NCBI GenBank assembly: GCA_003022485.1 | Contig: PXTS01000019.1 | Span: forward strand, 1 to 48,029 | Direction: 5' to 3' | Source of the DNA: Bacteroidetes bacterium QS_8_68_28 | Lineage (GTDB): Bacteria > Bacteroidota > Rhodothermia > Rhodothermales > Salinibacteraceae | Length of the DNA stretch: 48,029 nt | Part shown: in pieces, positions 1 through 8,729 of the stretch | How positions within the stretch are numbered: the first letter of the stretch is position 1 | Layout of the letters: each line of letters opens with the position of its first letter | Program-made: the position numbers and the translations under genes | The notes under the pieces: model-generated | Told to the model about the DNA's origin: nothing | The model's input: the letters and a program-made list of their open reading frames with translations, nothing else | The model's database searches: none

Positions 1-331
1 CTTCCCCTTGAAGCGCCACCACGTCGAATCGGGAGAAGCGACTCCAAGTGTGAACCGGCACTCTTCGTACTGCGGCGCCGAAGTGCCCGTGGAGCGCTGC
101 TGGCAAGCTCCTGCAACTACGAGAAACGTTGCAAGCGCGAACGGCAAGACAATTGAGGAAGCGCGTGACATCGCGTGGGGCGTCTTCGGTGCACATAACT
201 GTGAGTTCACCCGCGAGTGGGCGTTATGGCGTGAGCGCTTCCCGAAGTCGCCAACCGTTTGCCACGCCTCTGACGTAGCAGAAACCGGCAACGCAACTCG
301 TCAGGTGCAACGCTGGGTTATACCGCGTTAG
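1..331 (+). mobile_element. Possible decayed IS1-family transposase fragment
   Basis: An open frame runs from about position 8 to a stop at 329-331. It has no convincing start and no intact domain. Parts of it line up by eye with the C-terminal half of IS1-type transposases: a TR-x-V element (residues 37-40), a tryptophan about 18 residues further on, an FPK element, then ETG followed by V-x-RW, where IS1 proteins have a GKETG..HVERW stretch at similar spacing. The frame stops just after this, so the expected LRQRL..SFSK tail is missing. GC content is visibly lower than in the rest of the window, which fits a foreign remnant. The match is weak and comes from memory of the family. The alternative is meaningless open frame. 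Confidence 0.3.
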
Positions 332-1009
332 CTTTCTTTAGGCGCGAGAACAATATCGAAAACGCCTCGGCGGTAGGTGCCTCCTGTTCCTTCGACTTCC
401 TCCAAATCGGTGATTAGCGCTTCTTCTATTTTCTCGTTCTCGTTGTTTTCGTCGCCGCGGAAGTAGAGTTGCGTCACCAGTTTTGAGTATCTCGGATGAC
501 GCACCATGTAGTGAATGTGCGCGGGGCGTGTGCCGTAACGTCCCGGATAGATCGTCTCGTATTCGTAGTACCCCTTCTTCGTCGGTCGTGAGGCGCGTCC
601 GAAGCTGGACGTTTTCTTCCGCGTCCTCGTACTCGCCTCGAATGTCCGCTTGCCAAAGATCGAGCACCACTCCCGAAAGCGGCTCCCGCGAATCGTAGTC
701 CCAAACTCGCCCGGTAATGGCTAAAGTGTCTCCCGCTTCCAGCGGTGGCGTAACCTTCCCGCGGAAAGGTGCTCCTTCTTGGTAGAACGGACCAAGCATA
801 TCGGAAGGCGTGACCTTCCAATCGTCGGAAGGTGCAGGCTGGCGGCGACGTGGTGAAGCCGTCGTTTCCAAGACGTGCCGATGCTCCTGAAAAGTGCCGT
901 CGGCAGGTGTCGGTTCGGCTCCTGCGCGCAACGAAAGCCCGCTGGCACCGATGGCTGCAAGACCTATGGATGTACGTTTCAGAAAATCGCGCCGGGAAGA
1001 TCGGCTCAT
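328..1009 (-). pseudogene. Tat-exported intradiol ring-cleavage dioxygenase-like protein, frameshifted
   Basis: From the ATG at 1009 the protein opens with a Tat signal (SRRDFLKR at residues 4-11, then a hydrophobic stretch ending near AGA). The family's LGPFY element and LWQAD..GEY follow; the GEY tyrosine is the likely first iron ligand. The frame breaks at a run of four C on the plus strand (571-574). Removing one base restores a tail with YPGRYGTRPAHIHY, which supplies the second tyrosine, the arginine and both histidine ligands, and ends at a TAA at 328-330. The restored length is about 226 residues, normal for short secreted members. Such proteins open catechol-like rings with non-haem Fe(III). 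Because the break is in a homopolymer it may be a sequencing error. Local GC is lower than in the genes to the right. Confidence 0.8.
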
Positions 1010-1289
1010 GGCATCCGACAGATTTTCGAGAAGTGTATCACCTCTGTTATGGTAAGAACGCTCGCAACGAGAGTCAACGCGGTATAACTGTGTATTATGC
1101 GGACAAATGTCTACCGTAATTTTTATTACGGAAGCAGCTATCCTGCTAAAGAACAAGCGCCTGGAAGCTGCGTGGCTTTTTTACCAGCGGAACCCGTTAC
1201 ACGAGTGTTGCTTGCAACGCTTTTTTAACAAATTTAACGCTTCGCAGAGTCAACGTCAAGGCGCTTCCCCGGCGGCCGGCGCCTCCGAA
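1010..1289. other. Lower-GC spacer between dioxygenase and esterase fragment
   Basis: About 280 bases with no convincing gene. Composition is clearly more AT-rich than downstream and changes near position 1262. It contains T and A runs (for example 1179-1184 and 1220-1226) and probably the dioxygenase promoter, but no motif can be placed with confidence. The open frame that starts at 1107 enters the esterase fragment from here and is likely noncoding in this part. Confidence 0.4.
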
Positions 1290-1544
1290 AAGCTGACCGT
1301 GCTGGTGGTGGGCAACAGCCTGGCCGCCGGCTACGGGCTCTCGCAGGACGAGGCGTTCCCCGCGCTCCTTCAGAAGGCCGACTCAGCGGGCCTGGGCCGC
1401 GTGGAGGTCGTCAACGCGGGCGTGAGCGGCGAGACGACCGCCGGAGGGCGGGGCCGCATCGACTGGCTTCTGCGCCGCAAAGACCTGGACGTGCTTCTCC
1501 TGGAGCTGGGCGGCAACGACGCCCTGCGCGGCCTCCCGCCTTGA
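1107..1544 (+). pseudogene. SGNH/GDSL hydrolase (TesA-like arylesterase) N-terminal fragment
   Basis: Recognisable sequence starts near position 1290. Block I is VVGNSLAAGYGL, with the nucleophile serine in GNS; the GNS variant is common in Bacteroidota relatives of TesA. It continues through NAGVSGETTAGG (block II) to LELGGNDALRG (block III), then stops after LPP at 1544. TesA-type enzymes have roughly 90-100 further residues carrying the catalytic Asp-x-x-His, all absent here. No signal peptide precedes the domain, although these enzymes are usually exported. Both ends therefore seem lost. After the stop a different frame reads a basic stretch (VSRSRYEDLQDRLG) that does not fit the esterase family, suggesting a deletion junction near 1541. 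Confidence 0.7.
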
Positions 1545-1704
1545 AGGTGAGCCGCAGCCGCTACGAAGACCTGCAAGACCGCCTCGGCCTGCTACGGTAA
1601 AGCAACCCAGCCGCGTGACCAACCGGCCCTCGCACGGAACGCCTTCGCACAGGTCCGTATCACGAATCGTGCCTTCCCCGGAGACGCTCCCTCGCCGACG
1701 CGCG

Positions 1705-2103
1705 CTACTCCTCTTTTTCCTCCCGGGGCTCTTCCCCGTTGCCCATGCGGCTCTGCTCGCGCTCGATCATGAAGTCCTCAATGCTGCCGACGACGATCTT
1801 GGTTTCCTCGTCCACCTCCACATCTTCCACGTCGCCGGCGCGGATGAGCTTCTTGATTTTCTTGCGGTCGATCTGTCGGAGGATGCGCCGCGCCTCCGTG
1901 CGGCTGACAGTGTCCTCGCGGTAGTCGGCGGCGAAGCCTTCCAGAAAGTCGAGTGTGCCTTCGCTGAGTTCGATGACGCGCACCTCCTCATTGTTTTCAT
2001 TGAGCGCCCAGCGCAGGTCCGCGTCGATGAGGTGGCGGTCCACCCAGTGCACAATCGTCTGGCGCGAGAGGCGCACCTGCCGAGAAAGCTCGTCGATGGG
2101 CAT
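1705..2103 (-). CDS. Small helix-turn-helix-like protein with acidic tail
   Basis: The product is 132 residues from the ATG at 2103. The first 26 residues (MPIDELSRQVRLSRQTIVHWV) read like a MerR- or excisionase-type helix-turn-helix, so DNA binding is a reasonable inference. The middle is rich in charged helices (RTEARRILRQIDRKKIKKLIRAGD), followed by an acidic beta-like segment and a strongly acidic end (GEEPREEKEE). I do not recognise a named family. The frame stays open upstream for about 500 bases, but that part is arginine- and serine-rich, lies antisense to the neighbour at 2249 and looks like a shadow. No clear Shine-Dalgarno site precedes the start. The two genes are divergent with about 145 bp between them. 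Confidence 0.6.
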   Translation of the reverse strand: MPIDELSRQVRLSRQTIVHWVDRHLIDADLRWALNENNEEVRVIELSEGTLDFLEGFAADYREDTVSRTEARRILRQIDRKKIKKLIRAGDVEDVEVDEETKIVVGSIEDFMIEREQSRMGNGEEPREEKEE

Positions 2104-2248
2104 CGTGCGCGTGCCGTTGGAGGTCGCAGAGCGGGTCACGGAGCGGGAATAGGGAAAGACGAAACAACGTTGACGAATCGTTCCATCCACGAAAAAGCGT
2201 CCGTTTTGTTCCTGCGTGGGCGCGCTCGCCTTCCGTCCTTTCCTCGCC

Positions 2249-2968
2249 ATGCCGCCTCCCGATCCGCCGACCGAGCGCGCCGACTGGACCCGCCGCCTCT
2301 TCGCCGACGAAACGCCCGGCGAAACGCCCGGCGCGCCCACTGGTGACGGGAGCCGGGCCGTGATGCTGTTGGCGGAGGCTTCCGAGCGCATCACCGCGCA
2401 TCCCGCCGTGCAAAAGTGGCTCCGCGAGGCGGGCTTCGAGGCCGCACGCGGGTTGCGCGGAGGCGACGCGATGGCCCAGGCCCAGGCGCACGGGCGCATG
2501 GCGCGGGATCTGAAGGAGCAGTTTCCAACGCTCGTGGAAGCGGTCCGCGAGGCCACGGGCGGCTGTGGAGAGCTGGCGCTCCAGTGGCGCCCTCTCCATC
2601 CCAATTATTCAAAAGTGTATCTTTCCTTCTTCGACGACGCGTTCGATCCCGACGTGTTTTGCGCGCTGCGGTCCCCAGCGCTCTCGGCGGTGCGGGACGC
2701 CCTGCGGGCCGTCCGCGAGGCCCTGCCGAAGGGCGAGCCGTTCGCGGGACAGCCCAACGAGGCCGCCGGTGTTCTGGAGCACGACGGGCGCTGCCTCGGC
2801 GTGCGCTACCGCGAGCGCGCCTCTGAAAAGGAAGGCCGGCCCCGTCGGAGCGTCGCCCTCGTCCCCGCCCCCGGCGACGAGACCGACGAGCACACCGACG
2901 AGCAAGCCGCACGCGGCGTGGTCGCCTACTTCGCTCCCGAAGAGCGCGAGCGCTGGTACGAGCGGTAG
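2249..2968 (+). CDS. Hypothetical protein, about 239 residues
   Basis: The ATG at 2249 is chosen because the 11 residues before it look noncoding. I do not recognise a family. The N-terminus is proline-rich and contains an in-frame duplication of 12 bp (2309-2332) that gives GETPGETPG. After that come amphipathic helices (LLAEASERITAHPAVQKWLREAG; DAMAQAQAHGRMARDLKEQF), then a beta-rich segment around LHPNYSKVYLSFFDDAFDPDVF, then an acidic stretch (DETDEHTDEQ) and a short end. There is no signal peptide or membrane span, so it is probably cytoplasmic. It is divergent from the HTH-like gene at 2103 and convergent with the next gene. Confidence 0.6.
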   Translation: MPPPDPPTERADWTRRLFADETPGETPGAPTGDGSRAVMLLAEASERITAHPAVQKWLREAGFEAARGLRGGDAMAQAQAHGRMARDLKEQFPTLVEAVREATGGCGELALQWRPLHPNYSKVYLSFFDDAFDPDVFCALRSPALSAVRDALRAVREALPKGEPFAGQPNEAAGVLEHDGRCLGVRYRERASEKEGRPRRSVALVPAPGDETDEHTDEQAARGVVAYFAPEERERWYER

Positions 2969-3035
2969 TTGCGGGAGGGTGAATTGATAGAGGTAGCGTG
3001 GGTCGGCAGGTGTGCAGGAGCGAATCGGCGCCCCT

Positions 3036-3572
3036 CTACGCACTTTCCAACGGACGAACGTCGTCCTCCCCTTCGACGGCCCAGCCGGTTTCCCCGGCCC
3101 CTTCTCCGAAAAACAGGCGCGCGCCCGGCTCCAGAAACTCGCTCAGGAGGCGCGCCAGCAGCTCGGGCTGCGGGTCGGGCAGGGCGTCGGCCACAGGCTC
3201 GAAAGCTCCTTCCGAGGTGACGCGAAAGAACCCCAGCGCGAAGGGGAGCGGACCTTCGGTCCCCGGCTCGCCGGCCACCCGACGGTACACCTTCGAGCGG
3301 CGGCGCAGGTAGTCGGCGATCTCCGGCCCGTAGCGGAGCTGATCCCACGTGGAGAGGCGGGCGTGCGAGCGGCGCCGGTAGAGCCGTGCGATCAGGTCTT
3401 GCAGTTTTTCGCGGCGGTCAGGGCGCACCCGAGCCTGCTCGACGCGCACGGGCACTTCCACAGAACTTTTCCCGGAGACGTGTTTCGGCACAGGATTTTG
3501 GCAAATGAAGAACGGATCTCGGAGCGAACGGAGAAACCCCCGTCGCACGGCAAAAATAAGAGAACCCTGCAT
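3036..3572 (-). CDS. Hypothetical protein
   Basis: The frame is 178 residues from an ATG at 3572, but the first 27 residues look noncoding. GTG codons at 3491 or 3461 would give more natural starts (151 or 141 residues). The conserved-looking core has a basic helix (REKLQDLIARLYRRRSHARLS), then WDQLRYGPEIADYLRRRSKVYRR, a beta segment (LPFALGFFRVTSEGAFEPVA) and a helix ending LLARLLSEFLEPGARLFFG. No catalytic motif, signal or membrane span is visible and I cannot name a family. It is divergent from the OsmC gene at 3605, so the promoters of both must lie in the short gap or inside the 5' part of this frame. Confidence 0.55.
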   Translation of the reverse strand: MQGSLIFAVRRGFLRSLRDPFFICQNPVPKHVSGKSSVEVPVRVEQARVRPDRREKLQDLIARLYRRRSHARLSTWDQLRYGPEIADYLRRRSKVYRRVAGEPGTEGPLPFALGFFRVTSEGAFEPVADALPDPQPELLARLLSEFLEPGARLFFGEGAGETGWAVEGEDDVRPLESA

Positions 3573-3604
3573 GCACTCTCACCCAACCCTCCTTCTCCCG
3601 ACTT

Positions 3605-4033
3605 ATGTCCGTACGCACAGCTGACGCCACCTGGAACGGCGATCTCTCCGATGGCAACGGTTCGATGGAAACCGAGAGCGGCGCCTATCGCGGCGACTTC
3701 TCGTTCGAGTCGCGCTTCGAGGACACCGGCGGGACCAACCCTGAAGAGCTGATCGCCGCCGCCCATGCGGGCTGCTTTTCGATGGCGCTTTCCAACATCC
3801 TTGCCGAGGACGACCATGCTCCCGAGAGCGTCGACACCACCGCCGAGGTGCACCTCGAAATGGTCGACGACGCCCCGACGATCACCCGCATCGACCTCGA
3901 AACCGAGGGCCGCGTTCCCGATCTCGATGAGCAGTCCTTCCAGGACTACGCCAACACGGCAAAGGAAAACTGCCCTGTCTCGAAGGTGCTACAAGGAGCG
4001 GAGATCTCGCTGAACGCCCGCCTCGCTTCGTAG
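3605..4033 (+). CDS. OsmC/Ohr family peroxiredoxin (OsmC subfamily)
   Basis: This 142-residue protein belongs to the OsmC family, whose members reduce organic hydroperoxides in the cytoplasm with a pair of cysteines. Both are present: Cys57 in AAHAGCFSMAL on the long central helix and Cys123 in ENCPVSKVLQ. The glutamate in NPEELIAAAHA and the start MSVRTADATWNGDL are typical of the OsmC subgroup. Length matches the family. The ATG at 3605 directly opens the conserved N-terminal strand. The next gene (4044, minus) is convergent with only 10 bp between the stop codons. Regulation cannot be read from the sequence. Confidence 0.92.
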   Translation: MSVRTADATWNGDLSDGNGSMETESGAYRGDFSFESRFEDTGGTNPEELIAAAHAGCFSMALSNILAEDDHAPESVDTTAEVHLEMVDDAPTITRIDLETEGRVPDLDEQSFQDYANTAKENCPVSKVLQGAEISLNARLAS

Positions 4034-4043
4034 GACCGCAGCA

Positions 4044-5678
4044 TCAGTTCCTTGTCGTTCCGCGGTTCCTCCCCGACCGGGAAAACGCGGCGTCTGAGCG
4101 CGAAGCGGCATCCGAGCGCGAATAAGACACCGGATTTCGCAGCTCCCGGGCGGGGGCTTCTTTCAGGCGGTTGAGGGTGTAGTAGACGTTTTCATTGGCC
4201 AGCGGCGTGCCGCCCTCGGTCCGGAGGCCGTTCATCTGGAGTTGGTAAATGTAGCCGGGAACCAGTTCGGCCAGGCGAAGCGACACGCGGCGACGGTCTT
4301 CCGAAATTTCCACACCCGTCACCTTCACGGGCTGCCGGTCGAACTGGTCGGAGCCGTAGTCGCGGTGGTACTCGTAGTAATAGCGCGTAAACTGGAACGC
4401 CGAGTCGGCCCGAGCCACGCCTTCGGCCAGCGGTCGCGTGAAGACGAGATCGAAGCCCTCCTCGGTCAAGCGCATGTCCTGCACGTCGGCGGGGGTCCGG
4501 CCATTCCACGAGATGCGTTGCAGCCCCTGGTCGCCGGGCCAGCCGTGATCGGTCTGGCCAACCCACAGGTCGCCGCCGGGGCCGAAGCGCAGGCGGTTGT
4601 TGCCCGTGCGCAAGGCCTCGCCCCGGTAGGCGCTGGAAGAATCCAGGAAGGCGACGGCCGCCCCCTGCACCTGGCCGCGCACTTCTTCGAGCATCACGCG
4701 CAAGAGGCGCGGGTGATTCATTTCTCCGATCAGGAGTTGGTCCCCAAACGGACCGAACGTGTCTTCCGGGATCACGACCGGCTCGGTCGGGGAATTGGCC
4801 AAGATGCCTTGCGGAAACTGGACCGCTGCCTTCCGCCGCATTTTGTTGAGAACCGGCACAGGCAGGTCCAGCGGCTGGACCCCGTCAAAGCCCTCTTCCC
4901 AGACGAGGCTGGCGACGTGACCGTAGAACTGATCTTTCTCGACGTGATAGAGCTTGCTCGTTCCCAGCCAGTCGCCCTGGTTGTCGGTCACGAAAAAGCG
5001 GCCCTCGGGGCCGAAGCAGAGGCCGTTAGGGGAGCGAAATCCGTTGGCGAACGGCGTGGTGCGGCCCGTCTGCGGATCGACCTTCAGTACCCAGCCTCGG
5101 TACGGAACGGGCGAGTACATACGCCCCGGCCGGCCCTCGGGGGCGAAGCGGCCCCGCAGCTCGTCCCAGATGCCGGCACCGTTGGAGGCGGTATTGAGCG
5201 AGATGTAGAGCGCGCCGCTGGAGTCGCGCGCCGGCCCAAAGGCGAACTCGTGGTAGTTGCCGCTCATGCCGAAGTCGTCGGTGACGGTCTGGTAGCGGTC
5301 GGCGCGACCGTTGCCGTCGGTGTCGGTCAGGCGCGTGAGCTCGGGGCGCTGCGTGACCAGGACGCTGCTGTCGCTCGTGGCCTTCACGCCGAGCGGGTCG
5401 TGCAGCCCTTTGGCGAAGAGGCTCCACTCCTTCGTTTCGGGATCGTAGGTCATCACCTCCCCCCGGTGAAAGATGCCGACGAGCCGCCCGTCGGGCATGA
5501 AGTCGAGCCCGCCGGTTTCCGGCACGAGGCCCGGGGGGGGCTGAATGGATTCGATCTTGTAGGGCGCGCCGTCAGCGTCGGTCCCGTTCTGCCCCCTCGT
5601 GCACCCGCCAGCCAGGCCGGCCAAGAGCACGAACGCGAGAACGAGCGCATACGGAAGCCCGCTCAGCCCGCGTTGCAT
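4044..5678 (-). CDS. PQQ-dependent sugar dehydrogenase-like beta-propeller lipoprotein
   Basis: Starting at the ATG at 5678 the protein has 544 residues and a lipoprotein signal, with the lipobox LAGGC placing the lipidated Cys at residue 26. In-frame ATGs at 5720 and 5762 are possible but extend the n-region without need. The body is a beta-propeller of the soluble glucose/sorbosone dehydrogenase type: GLDFMPDGRLVG, NGFRSPNGLCFGPEGRFFVTDNQGDW, GEMNHPRLLR and RFGPGGDLWVGQTDHGW. Proteins like this often sit next to cupredoxins, as here, and are thought to oxidise sugars or polyols outside the inner membrane; the substrate is unknown. A C-terminal beta domain ends in an SRSDAA tail that includes an 18-bp duplication (4087-4122). 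It is the last gene of a minus-strand run starting at 11393. Confidence 0.8.
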   Translation of the reverse strand: MQRGLSGLPYALVLAFVLLAGLAGGCTRGQNGTDADGAPYKIESIQPPPGLVPETGGLDFMPDGRLVGIFHRGEVMTYDPETKEWSLFAKGLHDPLGVKATSDSSVLVTQRPELTRLTDTDGNGRADRYQTVTDDFGMSGNYHEFAFGPARDSSGALYISLNTASNGAGIWDELRGRFAPEGRPGRMYSPVPYRGWVLKVDPQTGRTTPFANGFRSPNGLCFGPEGRFFVTDNQGDWLGTSKLYHVEKDQFYGHVASLVWEEGFDGVQPLDLPVPVLNKMRRKAAVQFPQGILANSPTEPVVIPEDTFGPFGDQLLIGEMNHPRLLRVMLEEVRGQVQGAAVAFLDSSSAYRGEALRTGNNRLRFGPGGDLWVGQTDHGWPGDQGLQRISWNGRTPADVQDMRLTEEGFDLVFTRPLAEGVARADSAFQFTRYYYEYHRDYGSDQFDRQPVKVTGVEISEDRRRVSLRLAELVPGYIYQLQMNGLRTEGGTPLANENVYYTLNRLKEAPARELRNPVSYSRSDAASRSDAAFSRSGRNRGTTRN

Positions 5679-5764
5679 ATGGGCAGGCGTTTCCTTCAAA
5701 ACGCGCTGGAAATCCTTCATGGTCGTTGGGTGCTGCATGGAATGTCCCGACGCCGGACGCATCG

Positions 5765-5789
5765 CTTGCGACTATCTCTTGCGACTATG
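5765..5789. repeat. Tandem duplication across the cupredoxin stop codon
   Basis: CTTGCGACTAT occurs twice with a 13-bp period (5765-5775 and 5778-5788). On the minus strand each copy reads ATAGTCGCAAG; the TAG in the first copy met by the ribosome is the stop codon of the cupredoxin gene (5785-5787), and the second copy follows it directly. Confidence 0.85.
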
Positions 5790-7062
5790 GGTTCATCGAG
5801 GCCCGTTGGCCGACGGGGGAGCGCTTTCCGCGCTTCCCTTCCGCGCGAACGGTCGTGATCGTAAAGGCGCGCGCGTCCGCCGGATCGAGCCGGAGCGTGT
5901 CGCCACGCCAGGCGCCGGCAGAGGCCCGGTGGGCAACGCTGTCGCTGCGGCTGGTGACGAAGCGCACAGGGCGGCCCTGCACGCCGCTGATGGAGAAGTT
6001 ACGGACCAACCCCGGCGCGTCCCCCTCGGCGGGCCGGATGCGCTGGCGCACCGTCGCCCCTTCGACCTCGTAGGTGAACTCCGGGCGCCCCTCCACCAGC
6101 CGGTAGCCCTGGAACGAAGGGGCCGGCGGCTCGCCGTCGGTGCCGACGATCTCGGCGCGCTGGTTTCTGACGTGTCCTTTCCAGATCTCGCTGTTGTCGA
6201 TGAAGCCGCCGCTCCAGGCATAGCGCACCATGCTGCGGCCCGCGTCGAAGGCGTAGGAAACCCCTCCGGTCAGGCCCACGGCGATGGACGCGGGGCCGCT
6301 CTCCGGCATGAACGTGCGGTAGATGATCGGCGGCTTCGTAGAGTACGGGTGCAACGTAGTCGCCTCCTGGCCCTCCACTCGGCCGCGCAGGCTGTCGGGC
6401 GGGACGAGCGGGTCCTCGCTCAGAGACGGGATCCCGCCGGGGTCGCTGGTGACGCGCATCACGCCGTACATCACGTAACCATGACCCGGATAGGTGCACA
6501 CGTACGGGTAGGCGCCCTCTTCAGCAGGCGCGGTGAAGGTGAATTCGTGAAAGCCCCCCGGCTTCAGCACGGGCGCGTGCGCCAAGACGCGGTCGGTGTC
6601 CGGCACGTAGTCCCTTGCCGGGCCGCGCGAGCCCATCTGGAGGGCGGCCTTGACGATTTTCACCCGGTCGCCCGGTGTGGTGAAGACCAAGTTGTGATTT
6701 ACGTTGCTCTCGTTGCGAAAGATCACGCGCACCTGCTGGCGCGGCCGGACCGTGAAGCGCACCTTGTCGTATTGGAGTCCCGTCACTCCCTTGATGCGGA
6801 GGGTCTTTTCCTCTGCAGGCGGCGCGAGGGGGGCGGGGTTTCCTTCGGTCGTGGGCAGGGAGCGCGGCTCGGTCGCCGGGGCCGGCGTCATGCGCGACGC
6901 CTCGACGCGGGAGCGGTCTTCGTCACGCCGAGAAGCGTCTCCGTTCGACGGGTCCTCGCCGCCACGTCCCTCCACGAACACGAGCACGGAGAGGGCCACG
7001 GCCACCACGCCTACCACAGCGAGGACGGCCCGATTCCGGGCACTATTTCCGGTGATGCGCAT
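5785..7062 (-). CDS. Membrane-anchored plastocyanin/azurin-type copper protein with C-terminal domain
   Basis: The protein is 425 residues from the ATG at 7062 (MRITGNSARN). Residues 11-30 form one membrane anchor, followed by a charged and proline-rich linker to about residue 85. The cupredoxin domain spans about 86-205 and has all type-1 copper ligands: His123 in NVNHNLVF, Cys189, His194 and Met198 in VCTYPGHGYVMYG. Such domains carry single electrons. A further domain of about 210 residues follows (SIAVGLTGGVSYAFDAG, RYAWSGGFIDNSEIWKG) that is found in extracytoplasmic dehydrogenase systems. It likely accepts electrons from the lipoprotein encoded 107 bp downstream. It lies 52 bp after the symporter gene, so one transcript is likely. 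Frames upstream of 7062 overlap the symporter and look noncoding. Confidence 0.85.
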   Translation of the reverse strand: MRITGNSARNRAVLAVVGVVAVALSVLVFVEGRGGEDPSNGDASRRDEDRSRVEASRMTPAPATEPRSLPTTEGNPAPLAPPAEEKTLRIKGVTGLQYDKVRFTVRPRQQVRVIFRNESNVNHNLVFTTPGDRVKIVKAALQMGSRGPARDYVPDTDRVLAHAPVLKPGGFHEFTFTAPAEEGAYPYVCTYPGHGYVMYGVMRVTSDPGGIPSLSEDPLVPPDSLRGRVEGQEATTLHPYSTKPPIIYRTFMPESGPASIAVGLTGGVSYAFDAGRSMVRYAWSGGFIDNSEIWKGHVRNQRAEIVGTDGEPPAPSFQGYRLVEGRPEFTYEVEGATVRQRIRPAEGDAPGLVRNFSISGVQGRPVRFVTSRSDSVAHRASAGAWRGDTLRLDPADARAFTITTVRAEGKRGKRSPVGQRASMNP

Positions 7063-7114
7063 ACTTGAAGGCGTTTTGGCGAAGGTGTTGTGTAGAGAAG
7101 CGGCGGCGAAACGC

Positions 7115-8566
7115 TCAAGGCATTGCCCGGGACGTTTCCAGGTCCGCCCGCGTCTCCTCCCCCGAACGCCGACCCCGGACCCCCACAGACAGGACCGCAA
7201 TGACCGCCAGCGTCCCGATCAAGAGCAGGTCCAGCCGCAACGGACCGACCATCGAGGGCACCACGCCCGCCAGCGACCCGAGGAAGAGCGCCAGCCCGAA
7301 GGCCGTAGCAGCGGGCACTTCCGGCCCCGGCGCGTGGCTGCGCCGCACAAGAACGGCACTTAGCACCATCGGCCCCAGCATCGCCGTGCCGCGGAAGCTC
7401 GCTATCGCCAAAAGCGCGAACTGGTCGCCGCTGAAGAGCGAGAAAACAAACGCCACGCCTCCGAAGACCACCACGGCGATGCGCGTCAGAAGCAGCGCCG
7501 TGTCTTCGCTGTCGCCGCGGTAGAGGGAGCGCACCTCCGTGCCCAGCGCGAAAAGCTGCGAGTCGGCCGTGGACATCGCCGCCGTCAGCAGGCCCACCAC
7601 GGCGGCGGCGGCGACGATGTCGGCCTGCTCGTAGAGCAACACGTTCGCCCAGAATTCGCGGCTGCTGGCGCCGGCGTACTCGACGGCCCCGTACATCCCG
7701 ATAGCCACGACCGGCAGCATAATGGCGATCACGAAGCCGCCGATGGAGACGGTCATGCGGTTCATCTTCGCCCGCGAATCCATCGCCGCCAGGCGCGTGG
7801 TGATCTGCGGCTGCGTGGCGGGAATAAGTAAGACCCCGAAGAACGACGCCAGTAAGAATTGCGGCGTAAACAGCTCCTTCGGTCCCGGCGTCGAGAGGAG
7901 CGCCTCGTCGGTCGCGCGGGCCTGCTCGAACATGGCCTCGACCCCGCCGAAGTAACTCAGACAGCCGATCCCCACGATCCACACGACCGCCAGGAGCGTC
8001 AGCCCCTGAATCACGTCACTCAGGATGATCGCGCGCAGCCCTCCGACCTCGCTGTAGACGAGCATCGCCAGCAAGATGCCCCCAGACCACCCCCACATCG
8101 GCAGCGCGCCGGGGAAGACCGCCTCCAGAAAGATCGCCAGCCCGCGGATCTGGATCGCCACGTACGGCACCAGAAACAGAAAGACGCCCCCCATGAAGAC
8201 GTAGCCGGCCACGCGCGTGCTGGTGAGCCGGTTCAAAAGCCCCGAGGTCCCGCGAAAGCCCAGCTCCTGGGCGCGCCGGCGCAGGTGGTAGCCAAACCAC
8301 ACGACCAGAAAGATCTGCGCCCCGTCGCTGACGGCCAGAAAGATCCACCCTCCCACGCCGTGATTGCGAAAGAAGTCCGGCATGCCCATCAGCATGAACG
8401 TGCTGAAAAGCGTCGCCGCGTACGTCAAGACCCCCGCAAAGACGCCGATGCTGGACCCGGCCAGCAGGTAGTCCTCCTCGTTCTCGGTCTGTCGCCACGA
8501 CGTGTAGGCCGCCCCGGCGAGCAGGACGGCGTAGATGCTGCCGAGAATCCAAATCCACGTAACCAC
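7115..8566 (-). CDS. Sodium:solute symporter (SSS family)
   Basis: This 483-residue integral membrane protein has about 13 hydrophobic segments in the LeuT-like arrangement of the SSS family. Diagnostic parts are the start (WIWILGSIYAVLLAG), the unwound first-helix region around DYLLAGSSIGVFAGVLTYAATLFST, VGGLRAIILSDVIQGL in helix 5-6, PATQPQITTRLAAMDS, and AAMSTADSQLFALGTEV, where the serine and threonine usually bind sodium. The substrate cannot be read, but the sugar oxidation genes on both sides suggest a sugar, sugar acid or polyol. The next gene upstream (8730-9017) encodes a small membrane protein of the kind that often accompanies these symporters. The short C-terminal tail is charged and cytoplasmic. 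Confidence 0.92.
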   Translation of the reverse strand: MVTWIWILGSIYAVLLAGAAYTSWRQTENEEDYLLAGSSIGVFAGVLTYAATLFSTFMLMGMPDFFRNHGVGGWIFLAVSDGAQIFLVVWFGYHLRRRAQELGFRGTSGLLNRLTSTRVAGYVFMGGVFLFLVPYVAIQIRGLAIFLEAVFPGALPMWGWSGGILLAMLVYSEVGGLRAIILSDVIQGLTLLAVVWIVGIGCLSYFGGVEAMFEQARATDEALLSTPGPKELFTPQFLLASFFGVLLIPATQPQITTRLAAMDSRAKMNRMTVSIGGFVIAIMLPVVAIGMYGAVEYAGASSREFWANVLLYEQADIVAAAAVVGLLTAAMSTADSQLFALGTEVRSLYRGDSEDTALLLTRIAVVVFGGVAFVFSLFSGDQFALLAIASFRGTAMLGPMVLSAVLVRRSHAPGPEVPAATAFGLALFLGSLAGVVPSMVGPLRLDLLLIGTLAVIAVLSVGVRGRRSGEETRADLETSRAMP

Positions 8567-8729
8567 GCCGCGTTCGGGGGAACGTGTTCAAAGAAAGATG
8601 TCGGGAGGAGGCCGCCAGGGCGCGCCTACTACGAAGAAGGGTACGCCTACGGAGAGGAGCGCGACTCGCGCTTCGGCGCGCCACCGCCGTTTGTTGCGCC
8701 GTCGCTGCGCGCCGCGTCTTCGCCGTGCT

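Noticed and set aside
3012-3752. Plus-strand frame of 246 codons across the gene at 3036-3572
   Set aside because: It overlaps the OsmC start in another frame and looks less protein-like than the minus-strand frame.
4242-5858. Long plus-strand frame of 538 codons
   Set aside because: It is antisense to the dehydrogenase lipoprotein, has no recognisable domain and shows the composition of a shadow frame in GC-rich DNA.
5599-7068. Plus-strand frame of 489 codons
   Set aside because: It is opposite the cupredoxin gene, which has all four copper ligands in order.
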